64,000 nucleotides of DNA from Chaenocephalus aceratus (taxonomy: Eukaryota; Chordata; Actinopteri; Perciformes; Channichthyidae): the NCBI GenBank assembly GCA_023974075.1, contig CM043793.1, positions 4,294,896-4,358,895 of the forward strand. The letters are read 5' to 3'. Made by a program: the position numbers and the translations under genes. The notes below the pieces were generated by a model. That model made no database searches. It saw only the letters and a list, made by a program, of their open reading frames with translations, and was not told the origin of the DNA. This document shows positions 33,257-45,029 of this stretch, in pieces (position 1 is the stretch's first letter; each line of letters begins with the position of its first letter).

Positions 33257-33871
33257 CTATCGCTCAAAGTGGAGTCGAAAGAGATGAGTTTTCAGTCTGC
33301 ACCGGAAGGTGTGTAAGCTTTCTGCTGTCCTGATGTCAATGGGGAGCTCATTCCACCATTTTGGAGCCAGGATAGCAAACCCACGTGTTTTTGCTGATGG
33401 GAACTTGGGTCCCCTTCGCAGGGAGGGTGCAGCGAGCCGTTTGGTTGATGCAGAGTGGAGTGCACGTGCTGGGGTGTACGGTTTAACCATGTCCTGGATG
33501 TAGGAAGGGCCAGATCCATTCGCAGCATGGTACGCAAGTACCATTGTCTTGAAGTGGATTCTAGCAGTTACTGGAAGCCAGTGAAGGGAGCGGAGGAGCG
33601 GCGTGGTGTGGGAACATGTAGGAAGGTTGAAGACCAGACGAGCCACTGCATTCTGGATGAGCTGCAGAGGTCGGATGGCACATGCAGGTAGACCAGCCAG
33701 GAGGGAGTTGCAGTAGTCTAGGCGTGAGATGACGAGAGTTTGGACCAGAACCTGCATGGCTTTCTGGGTCAGATGGGGACGCATCCTCCTGATGTTGTAA
33801 AGCGTGTATCTGCAGCAGCGGGTTGTAGCAGCGATGTTTGCAGTGAAGGACAGGTTGTTATCTAGGGTCAC
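33257..33871 (-). pseudogene. LINE ORF2 C-terminal region, 204 codons open
   Basis: The frame contains VTLDNNLSF-type sequence at its start, RLDYCNSLLAGLP, LIQNAVARLVF, LHWLPVTARI and WWNELPIDIR, the standard C-terminal landmarks of fish CR1/Rex1 ORF2 proteins. It is the largest intact frame on its strand here, yet it lacks the catalytic palm and endonuclease. It cannot supply the functions missing from the surrounding LTR element. Confidence 0.8.
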
Positions 33872-36580
33872 ACCCAGATTCCTTGCAGTCTGAGTCGGGG
33901 AAACAACAGAGGTGCCGATGTTGATTGTCAGTCAGAGTGGGACAATCTTTTCCCGGAAGGAAAAGCAGTTCAGTCTTGTCAAGGTTGAGCTTGAGGTGAT
34001 GAGTGAATTAATTTTGTTTAGTGCGAAAGTGTAATCTGATCCAGCAAAAATATATTAATCACCACTATTCAACACATGTCTGGTCATTGGAAATATAAAA
34101 ACAGTCATTAATTGTACATCTGTAAACATCCAAGATATAAAATCAATTCAAAGTTCATCTTTGTACGAGAGCTGGAAGAACATGTCCTTCAGTCTTTCTG
34201 ACTCGTTCTCCTCCTCTCTTTATGACAACGAGTGTCTGGTTTGTAAAGGCAGCCTGATACTGTAGATTAGCACTGAGGTGCTGATTGGCTCAAACCCTTG
34301 TTCATCAGAGCGCCATATTTCAACCCCCCAATTGCTCTGCTTTTGTGTGGCTCATTCAGTGAGCACTAGTTGATCCCCCAGTGAAATGGAGGTTCATCTG
34401 CCTGCATTCCTTCTGCTATCTGCTTGAGAGCAGTGCAACTGCGTATTCCAAGTGGCGCATCCAGGTCTCCCCCGTGATGGGAGAGGTTAGGAAGACATCT
34501 GCTCCTCCAAGAAACAAGGAACCTTGTATTATAGAAGCCTCTGAAGCCCTCGCTCGTCCCGCAGGGTTGTCTGCCTGAGCCCACCGAGCAGAAAGATGAA
34601 GAAGCATCCCATCTCCTCAGAAAGTTGAAGATGAGAATCACCAGCACGTGGCTGGGGGTGCTCTCTGCAGCCGGAGATTGTGACCCTACCTCTGACCCTT
34701 GGCCTTCAGAGCTGTCCTAGTTATTGGGTTAACACCTGATAGGGATGTTTTCCTGAGTGCAGAAAACTCAAAGTAATGGATTAGCACATTATCATTTAAT
34801 TACAAAAATAGGATAGGCCCCTCAGAAATGTAAGTTTTGTGTTAGTCATTTAACATGCAAGAATCATATACTCATCAGTCCAAAGCAGAGAAATGTTATT
34901 GTAATTTAAAGGTGAGCTAGTGCCTGTGGATATAACCCCTTCTCAATGATTCTAAATGTTATATTAATTCACCATTTACCGTTTGATAAAATATTAGTTT
35001 ATCAGAAATATTTTCTTTCTCTTCCATAAAACAGGTTTGAGAAATAAATGTTCCAATATAAAATCAATTACTCAATATATTGACTCTTCCCTCCCTTTTC
35101 TTACATATGTCACATATTAAATAATAACTTAGGATTCTATTTAAGCATGGTGTAGTTTGTAATCTATTACTCGAGAAGACTCAGAATCACCTGTGTGCAG
35201 CTTACAAAAAAACAATTGTGAGAAACATATATTATTCAGGAAATGTATACCTTTGTTGAAAAACAAAGCATATCTGATCTGGGAGGAAAAGCTTCATCCC
35301 CCTTAACATCTGAGTCACTACTGATGGCATAGCATGAATGGAATTGGGTGTCTGAGGGTGTCACTACTGAGAAACGTCAAACAAATTCAAAACCTTACAT
35401 TTGAAAACAGGTTTGCATTCCTCCACTTAAAGTGACGTTATCATTGGAAACAATAAAAGATAATTGTTTGATGTAGAATCTATCAATTGAATTGTTAGAG
35501 CAGAACAGAATGGTTGTATTGTAGCCTGAGTTTCGTGCAGCCTCTAGTTTTACCAGGTGGACACATTGTCTATATAATGTGAATACATGTAGAACTAAGA
35601 GGGCCCTGACATTAGGCCTATTTTAAAATAGTAGGGGCTTTTAACAGCTTGCCAACATACAGGTATATTCTGCATAGCAGTATGAATAGCCTTAAAAAAC
35701 AAACAACCCACTCTGCGGTAACGAGAGTCATGTATCTGAACCAAAAGCCCTAAGTTGAAGCCGTTAGTCCCATCTGACTGGACCCAAGGGTTGGTGCTGG
35801 TGTGACAGGGAGGCTTCCAAGTGTTCAAAGCAGAGGTCAGCTTTCAGTTCATGGCTCGGTGGGGGGGAGCCAGACCCATGTGAGACAGTATCAACAGCTG
35901 TAATGTTCAGTTTGATGAGCGTCATCTCTCTCTGGGAGCAGGAACTGGTGTCCATTCTCGGACCAGACCATTAATGTCATTTCATGTAGAGCAGCCATAG
36001 CATGTCTGGTGACTGCACTCAGCCGTACGGCAGCAGGGCAGAACTGGGTGACTCTTAGTGAAGTCGTCCAAGGCCATAGACAAAATGGAAACCACGTACT
36101 AACAAAAGGGACACAAGGTCATCAATGTCTCTCTTTACCATTGGCCTAATTGCACAACAATGAGTGGGAAAAAAAAAGTGGAATACTAATCCATCATGAT
36201 GTGAAATGTTGAGTTAATCTAAATAATTACTTATGGGTTGAAATCAAATTAACATTAACATTAGAACTAAAGTCAGTCAAAATTGGACTTGCACGGATCA
36301 GAATCTAAGCAATACACCATTTTCCCAGCTCTGTAATGAAAAGGATAACAAGGTTAGGTACATTACAGGAGTGTTAAAAACACCCAAACATGCACACATA
36401 TCTTATTCTAGTAGGAGATTAGAGGACAAGGTCTAATGTTGTGAACAAAATTATCAAGTCAAAGTTATTTTATTTTATTCTATGTTATGTACCACATTTA
36501 ATTTAATAATTAATCTTGAATTACTAATAACTTTAAAGAAGGCAATAATTTACAATTTGGATAAGGTGAATACGTATCCA

Positions 36581-36582
<2 letters not shown>

Positions 36583-36648
<66 letters not shown>

Positions 36649-36670
36649 TGTGTGTGTGTGTGTGTGTGTG
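36583..36670. repeat. (GT)n microsatellite
   Basis: About 43 GT units with single-base interruptions at 36615 and 36645. Confidence 0.95.
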
Positions 36671-37109
36671 CTTGGCCTGCCCAATGGTTTAAACATTTGA
36701 GGACAGCAGTGAATATGTTATGAGAACCAATAAGTGGCTCAGACTAAACTCGAAGGAAGCTAGACTGGAACATTCTAAATAAATCAAAACACTTGCACAT
36801 TAATTAAAATACATTCGACATTAGCTCGAGCTGGGTTCAATACTTCTTATTGTATTTAAAATTGGGGCTAGAACCCCTGGATTTGGCTTGCAACACAAAG
36901 TGATACTGATCTCTGTTTGGACTTGGAAATGTCATGATTCAAAGTGGGGCCTGTGAAAGAGAGGCCCATGGAAAACAACATCTATTTTTTAACTGTAATT
37001 ACTTATTTTTAAAGAGTTTGCAACATTATACTTTTTAAAGAATTGCTCAATTAATTTAAACACATTTATTATGCACACAATAAAAACTTCAACAAATATA
37101 TTGATCCTG

Positions 37110-37330
37110 GCTTAACCTGCCACCTTTACTCTGTTGTTACTCCCTGAGGTTTCTCCCATTTTTCCCTTTAAACTGGGTTTTCTTTGGAAGTTTTTCCTTG
37201 TACGATGTGAGGGTCTAAGGACAGAGGGTGTCGTATTGTCATACTGATATTCTGTACACACTGTGAAGACCACTGAGACAAATGTAACATTTGTGATATT
37301 GGGCTATATAAATACATTGATTGATTTGAT
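37110..37330 (+). mobile_element. LINE (L2-like) 3' tail
   Basis: The segment holds TTTTTCCTTGTACGATGTGA, GGTCTAAGGACAGAGGG and GATATTGGGCTATATAAATA then GATTGATTTGATTGATTG, a characteristic end of a fish LINE family. The same tail occurs at 62150-62390. Confidence 0.7.
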
Positions 37331-39311
37331 TGATTGTTGTTCATAAGCTCGGTTTCAGAAAACTTGTCAGTAGTTTACCAACTATTTTAATTTTAGTAAT
37401 GTCTATGGACCAATTGGTTGATACGAGAAATAATTTGAAGCAGTTTAATAAAGAATGTTAAACTATTTTTAAAACTGTAATTGAACTTCAACTTATATCA
37501 ATTATCTGATTCCAGTGGCCAGTTGGAACAGATAATCAACAAAGTTTCCATTTTGCAGCAACAGCACAAAAGGTTTCAATAACAATTAGTATTATGTCTG
37601 AGTCTAGTTCTGTCTTATCTGCTTTGTTTCGGAATGTGTTCAATACATTACGTTTTTATTCATTATTACCATACAATACATAGATTAAGAATAAATGAAA
37701 CAACTAATACAACATTGACCTACAAAAACAGATTTTGCAACCCTGATCTCCTCAGGCAGGTCTTTATGACCAGCAGTGATGCCTCTGAGGGTCTCGAGGC
37801 GCAGGACGGGGCATAGGGTTTATACAGGTCATATACATATCTTAACATACCAGCAATACCATTTAAGAATGGATTCTTAAAGCTAATAATCTTATTTTTC
37901 TTCTTACACCTACAGCGCACCACCCTGAACAGTGTGCTTCTTGTTTACATTTTCCTCTGCACACTCAGGATGCAGGACATAAAAACACTCTTTGCTATTT
38001 ATTTTCATTTTGCAGCACATTTATACTACCAGAATGTTGCTTTATATCTTTATATATTTTTTTTTTCTCAAGTCATTTACTTTTGGTGGGATGACTAAAG
38101 TTTAGTTCTTTTTACCCTGGCTATGGACTGATTCATTATAGTTGTTACAAAACATACACAAGACGGCGGGGACAAACCAATATAGACCCCCCATACAAAC
38201 AATCAGACAAACAAAACATGAACTCGTAATAAACACCAGCGTGACAGCAAAGCTCATCCAGCTCAATTTAGTCCGAATTAAGAGGTTTCAGAGGGGTGGA
38301 GAATTGTAGATGGGGCGCCTGACTCACGCACCCACCCTTGTATACAAGTCATAGATCGGTGCCTGAAAGCCGTCCAAGAGTGATAACTAGCTTATCCTCT
38401 TGCGACACCACTACTCTTTTCTAGTGGCGCTGTGCCCCCCCGATCGGAGCCCACAGACTTTTCCCTCTTCCCTTTCTCTCCAAACGACAGCCCAGTTGAC
38501 TGTAGTCCGACACGACCAGCCTATACACTTGCTATCGAGTTCATCACAACGATGAAACAAAGTTGCTCTATGCTTGCTTGCCACTGCCCACCCGTGATCA
38601 ATTAGCCTATCATTTTATGTATGCACCCCTGACCGCCACCTGCTCCTCAATGTGTAGGGAACTGTGGCGCATCGGGTGATGCACGCACCTCGCGCTGGCC
38701 CGTCTTACCATGAGAAAGCGGTGCAAACAACGAGTGCTTTTTAGACCATCTCATTTTTAATAGAGACGGCGGTGTTGTGAGTTAAAGCTATAGACAAAAG
38801 GCTGTGACTTTCTCCCTCTCAGCTGCACAGCTCCAGCCCCACAAACACGGGGAGGGTTTTACACACACACACCCGCGGCTGCTGCTGGAGCCATGCTCAC
38901 AGAGGCGATAGCAGTAATATCTCCGGCTGCTTATTTTCAACTGCTGTGTTTGGCCGCTGAAACCCCCAGAATTCGGCGATTTGTCCAATACAAATCTTTT
39001 ACATTGCTTTCACACAGAAGCTCCACTTCACTGATGCCTTTCTTTAAGGTCTCTCTAAACATGAGCTGTGCATGCTTGTATGGCACTTCCGTCCCGAGCA
39101 GCACACACAGAGGAAATCAGCCAGGACTGAGTCCCCAGACACTGATCCCCTGGGTTTATTATCCCCAAATGTTCATTAACCAAAAACGAAACACAGCCGC
39201 TCAGTTTCACAGGTAATTTTTTAGGATACCGTCAATCACAGATTCTGGTAAGGCAATGTCCAAATGTAGATTTGAAAATCACACTTACCAGCTCTGAAGA
39301 TTTGTTGGTAT

Positions 39312-39329
39312 CCTGCCGACAACGCCAAT
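39312..39329 (-). promoter_or_regulatory. tRNA primer-binding site
   Basis: Two to three bases inside the LTR the minus strand reads TGGCGTTGTCGGCAGGAT. It starts with TGG, as a site pairing with a tRNA ending in CCA must. I did not identify the tRNA. Confidence 0.75.
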
Positions 39330-39332
39330 TTG

Positions 39333-39850
39333 TAAGGGAAACTTCTGTGTAGCAATGCAGTGGGAGTCACCGACTCAGGAAGGAGACACGGTAGAGCAGG
39401 AGCTTCCATGTCAAACACTGATGGTTTATTTGGAGTTACGGCCGGAGGATTCACATCACAAGTCCACAGCAGTCACGTTGAGACTGCACGGGTGGGTTGC
39501 CACGTCAATTCTGGAGCGCCTCTCTCTTGTTAGCCCATTTAAACTGGTTTCACAGAGAGTAATCAACATATTTTGATAAGATAGCTTAAACAGTTGGGCA
39601 CACTGAGTCACTTGCGTCCGTCACTTATGGCCTCGAAGATTTCATACCTTGGAGTCCACAAACAACAAAGAAGGAAGTGTCCCAGTGCACCCACAACAAC
39701 AGACCATCTGTGACCTAGTGTTGCCCGGTCACAGAATGGGAACAATAACATTATGGCTGAAGCAGCCTATGTCCTTAAAGGAGATAAACAGACGTCAGCG
39801 TTGGTCATGTACGTCATATCTAGGAGTCTAGGACAATTATTTCCCTAACA
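39333..39850 (-). repeat. 5' LTR (in element orientation), 518 bp
   Basis: A direct copy of 30079-30593 with the same TG...CA ends, in the correct position next to the primer-binding site. Confidence 0.9.
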
Positions 39851-40010
39851 GTAAATAAAACACATCTTATTGATATTTATTTTCTGTTGTCTTGCATTGC
39901 ATTTGATATTGAGGTAATCCAAGAGTACCAGAAAGTAATCAGTTTTACATTTTAATTACTGATTACATTTTTTACAGGTAACTAGTTATTGTAACAGACG
40001 TTCTTTTTTT
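39851..40010 (+). repeat. Dispersed repeat 'A', copy 2, right part
   Basis: It continues repeat A after the LTR element (GCATTTGATATTGAGGTAATCC, as in 9950-9985). Confidence 0.7.
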
Positions 40011-40222
40011 AAAGCAACCCTCCCAGTATTATACAGAGACATTACAAGCTACAAAAACCTACCGCCAACCAAATACGCTAACATATAAATTAATAAACAC
40101 AGATGCGTTACAAGGGAGATAATGATATGACTGAAATGCATTTCAGATGAAGTACACTTGTTATTAGTGTATAAGCGTTGACATATTTGAACTGCTGTTT
40201 TTAGAACTTTTTAAAGACTTAA

Positions 40223-41186
40223 AGGTCCCATGTCATGCTTTTCTGGTTATCACCCATCCCCTTGTGTTATGAAGGTTTTTCTGCATGTAAACGGTCTGCA
40301 GAGTCACTACCCCTCAAAGTACACCCTGTAGCGAGTACAACTCTAACACAGAGAAGACCTGTCTGTGCTGCCCCAGAACGCCTCGTTGGACATTTCTCTT
40401 TTTCCATTTGTTTCTTCCTGGAACCGCATGACGTCATGCGGTTCCAGGAGGGGTGGGGGACCTTTAGCGTAAATGTTCAACTAACAGGGAGTCCCCTGGT
40501 TGGTAACCCAGCTAGAAATGTTTGGTTCTAAAAACATTCTGAGAATGTTACCATTCACTGTTCTAGGAATGTTTTCAGCAGGAAGTTTTCTTTTGGTTCC
40601 CAGGATGTTCTTCTGAAAGGTAGGATAACGTTCTCTAAAAACCTTCTTAAAATTCTTGGTAATAACCTTTTTAAAATGTTTTTGATAACATTGTTAGAAC
40701 ATTATGCCCTACTATTCTTAAAACGTTTTCAGCTGCAAGTTAGATTTTTTTATGTTGCCAGAATGTTATTATTTTAGAGAAGGATAACGTGCTTTATCGT
40801 TCCGATTGATCAGAAGTCTTTTATTTTATTTTTTTATTCGACCAGCAGCTAGTACAAGTCACTGTCGGTGTCACGTGTACTGGAGGGGACCCAGAGACAG
40901 ACTCGGAATCAGCTGTGAAAGTAACATTTGTTTATTAGAAAAGGGGAGCTGGGAGTGGAGGTTGGTTATGGCGGCAGTGGGAAACAGTTGTTCCAGGGTG
41001 GGTAGAGAGGCCTGGCTGGTCTTGGGCTCCAACAAAGCCGAAAGGACAGAGAGTGAATACACTTACGTTACAGAGATGCTGTATGAGAAACCAATGTGAG
41101 TTTGGAAAATTGCACAATATAAATCTATTCTAGTATACCTCAACAATGGAATTATGATCAGTAGAAATGGCCATGACATGGGACCT
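40223..41186. mobile_element. TTAA-flanked non-autonomous DNA element, 964 bp
   Basis: It is flanked by TTAA on both sides (40219-40222 and 41187-41190). The termini are AGGTCCCATGTCATG and its exact inverse CATGACATGGGACCT. The TTAA target and AT-free termini recall piggyBac-type elements, but no transposase is encoded. The middle part carries an unrelated repeat (40500-40860). Confidence 0.8.
40500..40860. repeat. Degenerate array of AACGTT/TTCTNAGAA-type repeats
   Basis: Sequences like ACATTCTGAGAATGTT, GTTCTAGGAATGTTTTC and GATAACGTTCTCTAAAAAC follow each other with spacing of about 35-50 bp. This is typical of an ancient fish tandem repeat, and it was probably inserted in or carried by the TTAA element. 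Confidence 0.5.
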
Positions 41187-41215
41187 TTAAAGACATTTGT
41201 ATTGGTTTATTAATC

Positions 41216-41391
41216 TCATTCAATACCTGTGCAAACCACACTAAAGCTGGTTAATTTAAGCTTACTTTTTAAATTCTTTATAAGATGCTTTTTTCTAGTC
41301 TTATATGTGTGCGACGGGACATAAACTGGGATAAGGTCACGCAGTATGTCATTGATCATATTATACATCAAACAAGCGTTGTGAGAGAGAT
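41216..41391 (-). pseudogene. LINE ORF2 C-terminal fragment
   Basis: The minus strand reads SPNLSHNACLMYNMINDIL and then KTRKKHLIKNLKSK, a LINE C-terminal-like stretch. A MITE interrupts it at 41392. The adjoining DNA after the MITE (42482-42640) may be its continuation but is unreadable. Confidence 0.4.
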
Positions 41392-41393
41392 TA

Positions 41394-42479
41394 GGGGAGA
41401 GTGGGGTGAAATGAGCCAATATTTACTTATGTTGTCCTCTAGGCAAGGAAAAATAAGATAGAAGTGAAATGATGACAACAACAACCTTTCCTTCAGGATG
41501 TCTTCTGTCAATCAACATGAAAATAATACATCTCTCACAAAGGGCCATGAAAATATGATTTGAAAAAGTGGTATTGTGGTCTGGTGGCTTAACATCCAAT
41601 CTAAGGGGTAAATTGATCCATCTGCCCAATTGACTTTTGAAGTTTAAACTTGAGTTGTGTGTTAGGAATGTTGTTTCTGTCTGTAATTCAAAGCCAGTTC
41701 ACTGATGTATTTGGATTGAGGCCGTGGAACTGGTCAGCAGTTTCTGGATCTGGTCTGAAGCCCCTTCTCTCTCCGGTGTGAAGACCCTCTTTCCTCTGCG
41801 GTTCCTCTGTACCTACTGTTTTCACTTCCTTTCCTCCTTCCTCTTTATGTCTCTACCCGGGGTCGACCTGTCCATATTTCTGTCTGTTGCCACTGCTCTG
41901 ATGGATTCTCCAGCCTCTCCATCAGTGGCTCTCTCCATCTCCTCAGTCTTTCTGTTGGACTGTCTTGGCACGATGGCTTTTCTACAATGTTTAGAACATC
42001 AAAAACCAATCAATAGTGTAAAACTACGCTGAAATAGCATGTTATACTACAGAGACTGAACTTAACTTCAGTGCCTCATGGGGGGTTACGCTGAACCACT
42101 GGCTCACTTCGCCCCTCAGACACTTTTTGGGAAACAAACTAGCTGAGTCATTCATGCTAATCTTTAGCTAAATGATTCTCATGGTTTTACACCTTGCTAA
42201 ATAACCAACATGTATGATACATATTTCCAGACCTCGATACGTTTGCTTTGACATAACAGTAATTATACCTGACATGTTGAAAATTAACTTTGACGAGCAA
42301 AACATGGTTTATTGTGAAAAACCCCACATTTAGCACTTTACCCTTTGCTTCTCTGCATCACAGCCACATACACAGGATGCTTCCTGAATGTATGGTCACA
42401 TGACATCAAATGGGCACAGTTCCCTAGATAAAGGGGGAGGATCAACTTACCCACTGGCTCATCTTACCCCACTCTCCCC
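41394..42479. mobile_element. TA-flanked MITE, 1.09 kb
   Basis: Termini GGGGAGAGTGGGGTGAAATG and, inverted at the right end, GGGGAGAGTGGGGTAAGATG agree in 18 of 20 positions. The element lies between TA dinucleotides (41392-41393 and 42480-42481), the Tc1/mariner-type target. No transposase. Confidence 0.8.
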
Positions 42480-43134
42480 TACATTCAGGAGGCTGAAGCT
42501 GCGAGAAACAGGGTCAGAGCATTGATCTTAGACCATGATATGGCATGTATAATGTTCTTCAGTAAACATGTCTCAAGCTAACTAAGTTATTGCACCATGG
42601 AGCACAACAGTTCGTGAGAGGGTCAAATACAAAGGTATGGTTAGTCATACAACCTTTTTATGATGCACAGTGTTATATAATAAATAGGGCTGTCAGTCGA
42701 TCAAAATATTTAATCGCGATTAATCGGATGATGTCCATAGTTAATCACGATTAATCACACATTTTGTATCTGTTCTAAATTTACAGAGGAATATTTTTCA
42801 CCTTTTGAATACTCTAATCAACATATGAGTGGACAAATATGCTTTATGCAAATGTTTGTTTATCATTTGAACAATGACAAATATTCTCCTGAATATTCTC
42901 AACACAACAACCTGGAAACTCTCTCTCTCTTACACTCTCTCCCAACCCTGTGTACTTCTCTGCACTGAGCCAGTTGCTCAAACAGACAAGCCTGTTTACA
43001 GTTGTCGGCGAAATGCCGCTCCTCTGTCTTCAGAACAGTCAAAGCATGAGACTGAAGTTCCCACTGTGGGTCAGAACAATGCGCTGTGATGTGCAGTCGC
43101 CACGTTGGATGCGATCCGAATTATCTAACGCAGT

Positions 43135-43874
43135 TAGGGTGACCAGATGTCCCGCTTTGCGCGGGACTGCACAGCATTTTCACGACTTTTGGTGCGTCCC
43201 GCAAATTGAGACGATGTCCCGCATATTTCATTTTTATTGGCTAAAACGCTTTTCTTTAAAATCAGATTCATCCAATGGCTGTTGAGAAAGCAGGGAAGGC
43301 TATCATCAGGGGGCTGTGTTTGCTGTCAATCAAACTGTAACACACGGCGGGTGCTGGTCAAGTGTTAACCAATGAGAGTAACTCACTCACCCGAGATAGT
43401 AAAGAAAATGTCATGTGGTCGTACGAAAGCAGCGTCCATAATAACAGATGTGCTTGCCCCTGCCTCTGTGGAGAGTTGTTTGACAGAGTCAAAGACACCA
43501 GTGGTTCTAGGTGACAAAATATGTGGGGGCCCACCTTCTGTTGCTGTGATGGACACAACTGAAAGCTATTTTATTTTATGTATTATTATGTTTCTGTTCC
43601 CTCCTGGCCAGTGTTGGTTTTATTTTATCTATTAATTGTTGAATTAAGAAGATGCATTTCTAAACACTTGAAGTGAATAATGCCTGCTGCCTTAGTTTAC
43701 TTTTCTTTATTAAAAAATTGCATTTTGACTTCACTTTCTTCTCTGTTGTTATATATTTGTTACGTTTTTTTTTTTTACGGGGGTTGGGGGGTGCTGTTGA
43801 GAGGGTGTCCCACATTGTCCCACACAACCATACTCCTTGTCCCACATTTGGTTTGTTGGGATCTGGTCACCCTA
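43135..43874 (+). mobile_element. hAT element, 740 bp, nested, with transposase remnant
   Basis: Termini TAGGGTGACCAGATGTCCC and, inverted, TAGGGTGACCAGATCCC. The flanks AACGCAGT (43127-43134) and AACGCAGC (43875-43882) agree at 7 of 8 bases. The frame 43372-43635 includes CGRTKAASIITDVLAPASVE, which resembles the start of a hAT transposase domain, but the catalytic core is missing. Confidence 0.8.
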
Positions 43875-44036
43875 AACGCAGCCCCTCGTCCTCCACAATG
43901 TTAAACTGTAGCCACCCATTTAGCTATCGCTGTTGTTGTCCAGGCGTCTCCCCGGCAAACTTTCAAGCGTGGTCTGCCGCAAGCGAGCGGCAGGAGCGGG
44001 GCTGAGCATCAGCTGTGTGCTTGGCTTGCTGTTTAA

Positions 44037-44830
44037 AGGTCCCATGTCATGGCCATTTCCACTGATCATAATTCCATTGTTGAGGTCGACTAGAATAGAT
44101 TTATACTGTGCAATTTTCCAAACTGACATTGGTTTCGCATACAGCATCTCTGTAAAGTACGTGTATTCACTCTGTCTTTAACGGCTCGTTGCAGCTCTTG
44201 CCCCCCCTCCCTGTGAGCCCAGTGTGCTCCGATTGGTCGGGACCAGTCGGGACGTTGTGAATCGCGCTGAGCTCCGTGGAGGTGTGATTTCCTTGTTTAG
44301 CGATACACAGCTAAACACAGCCAAACTCATCCTGAGCACACACAAAGTCACAGCCGAAGTAAAAACAATAAGGGTGGCTTGATATTGAGAAGAAAAAGGT
44401 TGATAGACGCTGTGAGAATGGGTCTGCAGAGAGGATGTCGCCGCGATCCCAACTGTCTGTTATCAGCCTGCAGCCCGGAGGAGAGATCAGCAGAGCTGCG
44501 TGTGTGTGTGTGAGGAAGTCCGTGGATTGGTCAATTTGGACCAATCAGCGGGGGCTTAACGTAACGGCTCCGCGGACGTAACGTAACGGCTCCACGAATT
44601 GGTCCATTTCGTTCCGGGGACGACATGACATCATGATGTCCCCGGAAGAATCAAATGGACAGTGACGTATCTCCAACGAGGCGTTTTGGGGAGGTATTTT
44701 CTGTTTTAGAGTTTTACTCCCTACATGGTGTACTTTGAGGGTTTTGACTCTGCAGACCGTTTACATGCATAAAAACCTTCATATCACACAAGGGGACGGG
44801 CAATAACCGGAAAAGCATGTCATGTCACCT
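44037..44830. mobile_element. TTAA-flanked non-autonomous DNA element, 794 bp, inverted copy
   Basis: Bounded by TTAA (44033-44036 and 44831-44834). The left end AGGTCCCATGTCATGG and the inverted right end AGGTGACATGACATGC are related. It is homologous to 40223-41186 in the opposite orientation at both ends, but the middle differs. No coding. Confidence 0.8.
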
Positions 44831-45029
44831 TTAAAACACCTGTTCCCCATATCTCTCGCTAAAATCTCCCACCATCCAACTATAACAACAACAGCGTCAA
44901 GCCTTTGGGCTCTGAAACTACGGGAAGGGCCAAGGACAAATACACATGCGTTAATCGCACGTTAAAAATAATTAGTGGCATTAAAAACAAATTGCATTAA
45001 CGCATTAACTTGACAGCCCTAATAATAAA

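Larger units (their letters stand above)
31645..34000 (-). mobile_element. Rex1-like LINE fragment, minus strand, split by a hAT
   Basis: The 3' end at 31645-31720 (a TTACA simple run, then GCATTTAGCTGACGC and CCAAAGCGACTTACAATAAG) is a well-known terminus of fish LINEs. Coding for the RT C-terminal region lies at 33871-33257. A hAT element (31841-33232) splits the 3' UTR. The 5' truncation is near 34000. Confidence 0.8.
34001..39311. other. Interior of the LTR element, no gene recognised
   Basis: Contains a (GT)n tract (36583-36670) and a LINE 3' tail (37110-37330). The longest minus-strand frames (34647-34366, 93 codons; 35828-35595, 77 codons) have no recognisable motif. The region 38150-39300, nearest the primer-binding site, is more GC-balanced and would be the transcribed leader. 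Confidence 0.5.
30079..39850 (-). mobile_element. Complete LTR retroelement, 9.8 kb, minus strand, without recognisable gag-pol
   Basis: Two direct LTRs (30079-30593 and 39333-39850) enclose 8.7 kb. A primer-binding site lies immediately inside the right LTR and a purine tract immediately inside the left one, both on the minus strand. The outer flanks carry GTAAA (30073-30077 and 39851-39855), with one extra G beside the left LTR. The flanks rejoin to a repeat whose uninterrupted paralogue lies at 9855-10090. The interior contains a nested hAT and a LINE fragment but no frame with capsid, protease, RT, RNase H or integrase motifs. It therefore resembles a large non-autonomous retrotransposon derivative. 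Confidence 0.85.
42685..45021. mobile_element. hAT-type element, 2.34 kb, 8-bp TSD ATAATAAA, carrying two nested elements
   Basis: Termini TAGGGCTGTCA / TGACAGCCCTA are inverted and flanked by exact ATAATAAA (42677-42684 and 45022-45029). The subterminal parts are rich in TTAATCGCGATTAATC-like motifs, known from an abundant vertebrate hAT family. Its interior holds a second hAT (43135-43874) and a TTAA element (44037-44830). Net of these it is about 0.8 kb and non-autonomous. Confidence 0.9.

Noticed and set aside
33257..33871. Using the 204-codon LINE frame as evidence that the LTR element encodes RT
   Set aside because: The motifs are from the C-terminus of a LINE ORF2 with its own 3' tail. 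It is a nested insertion and lacks the catalytic palm.
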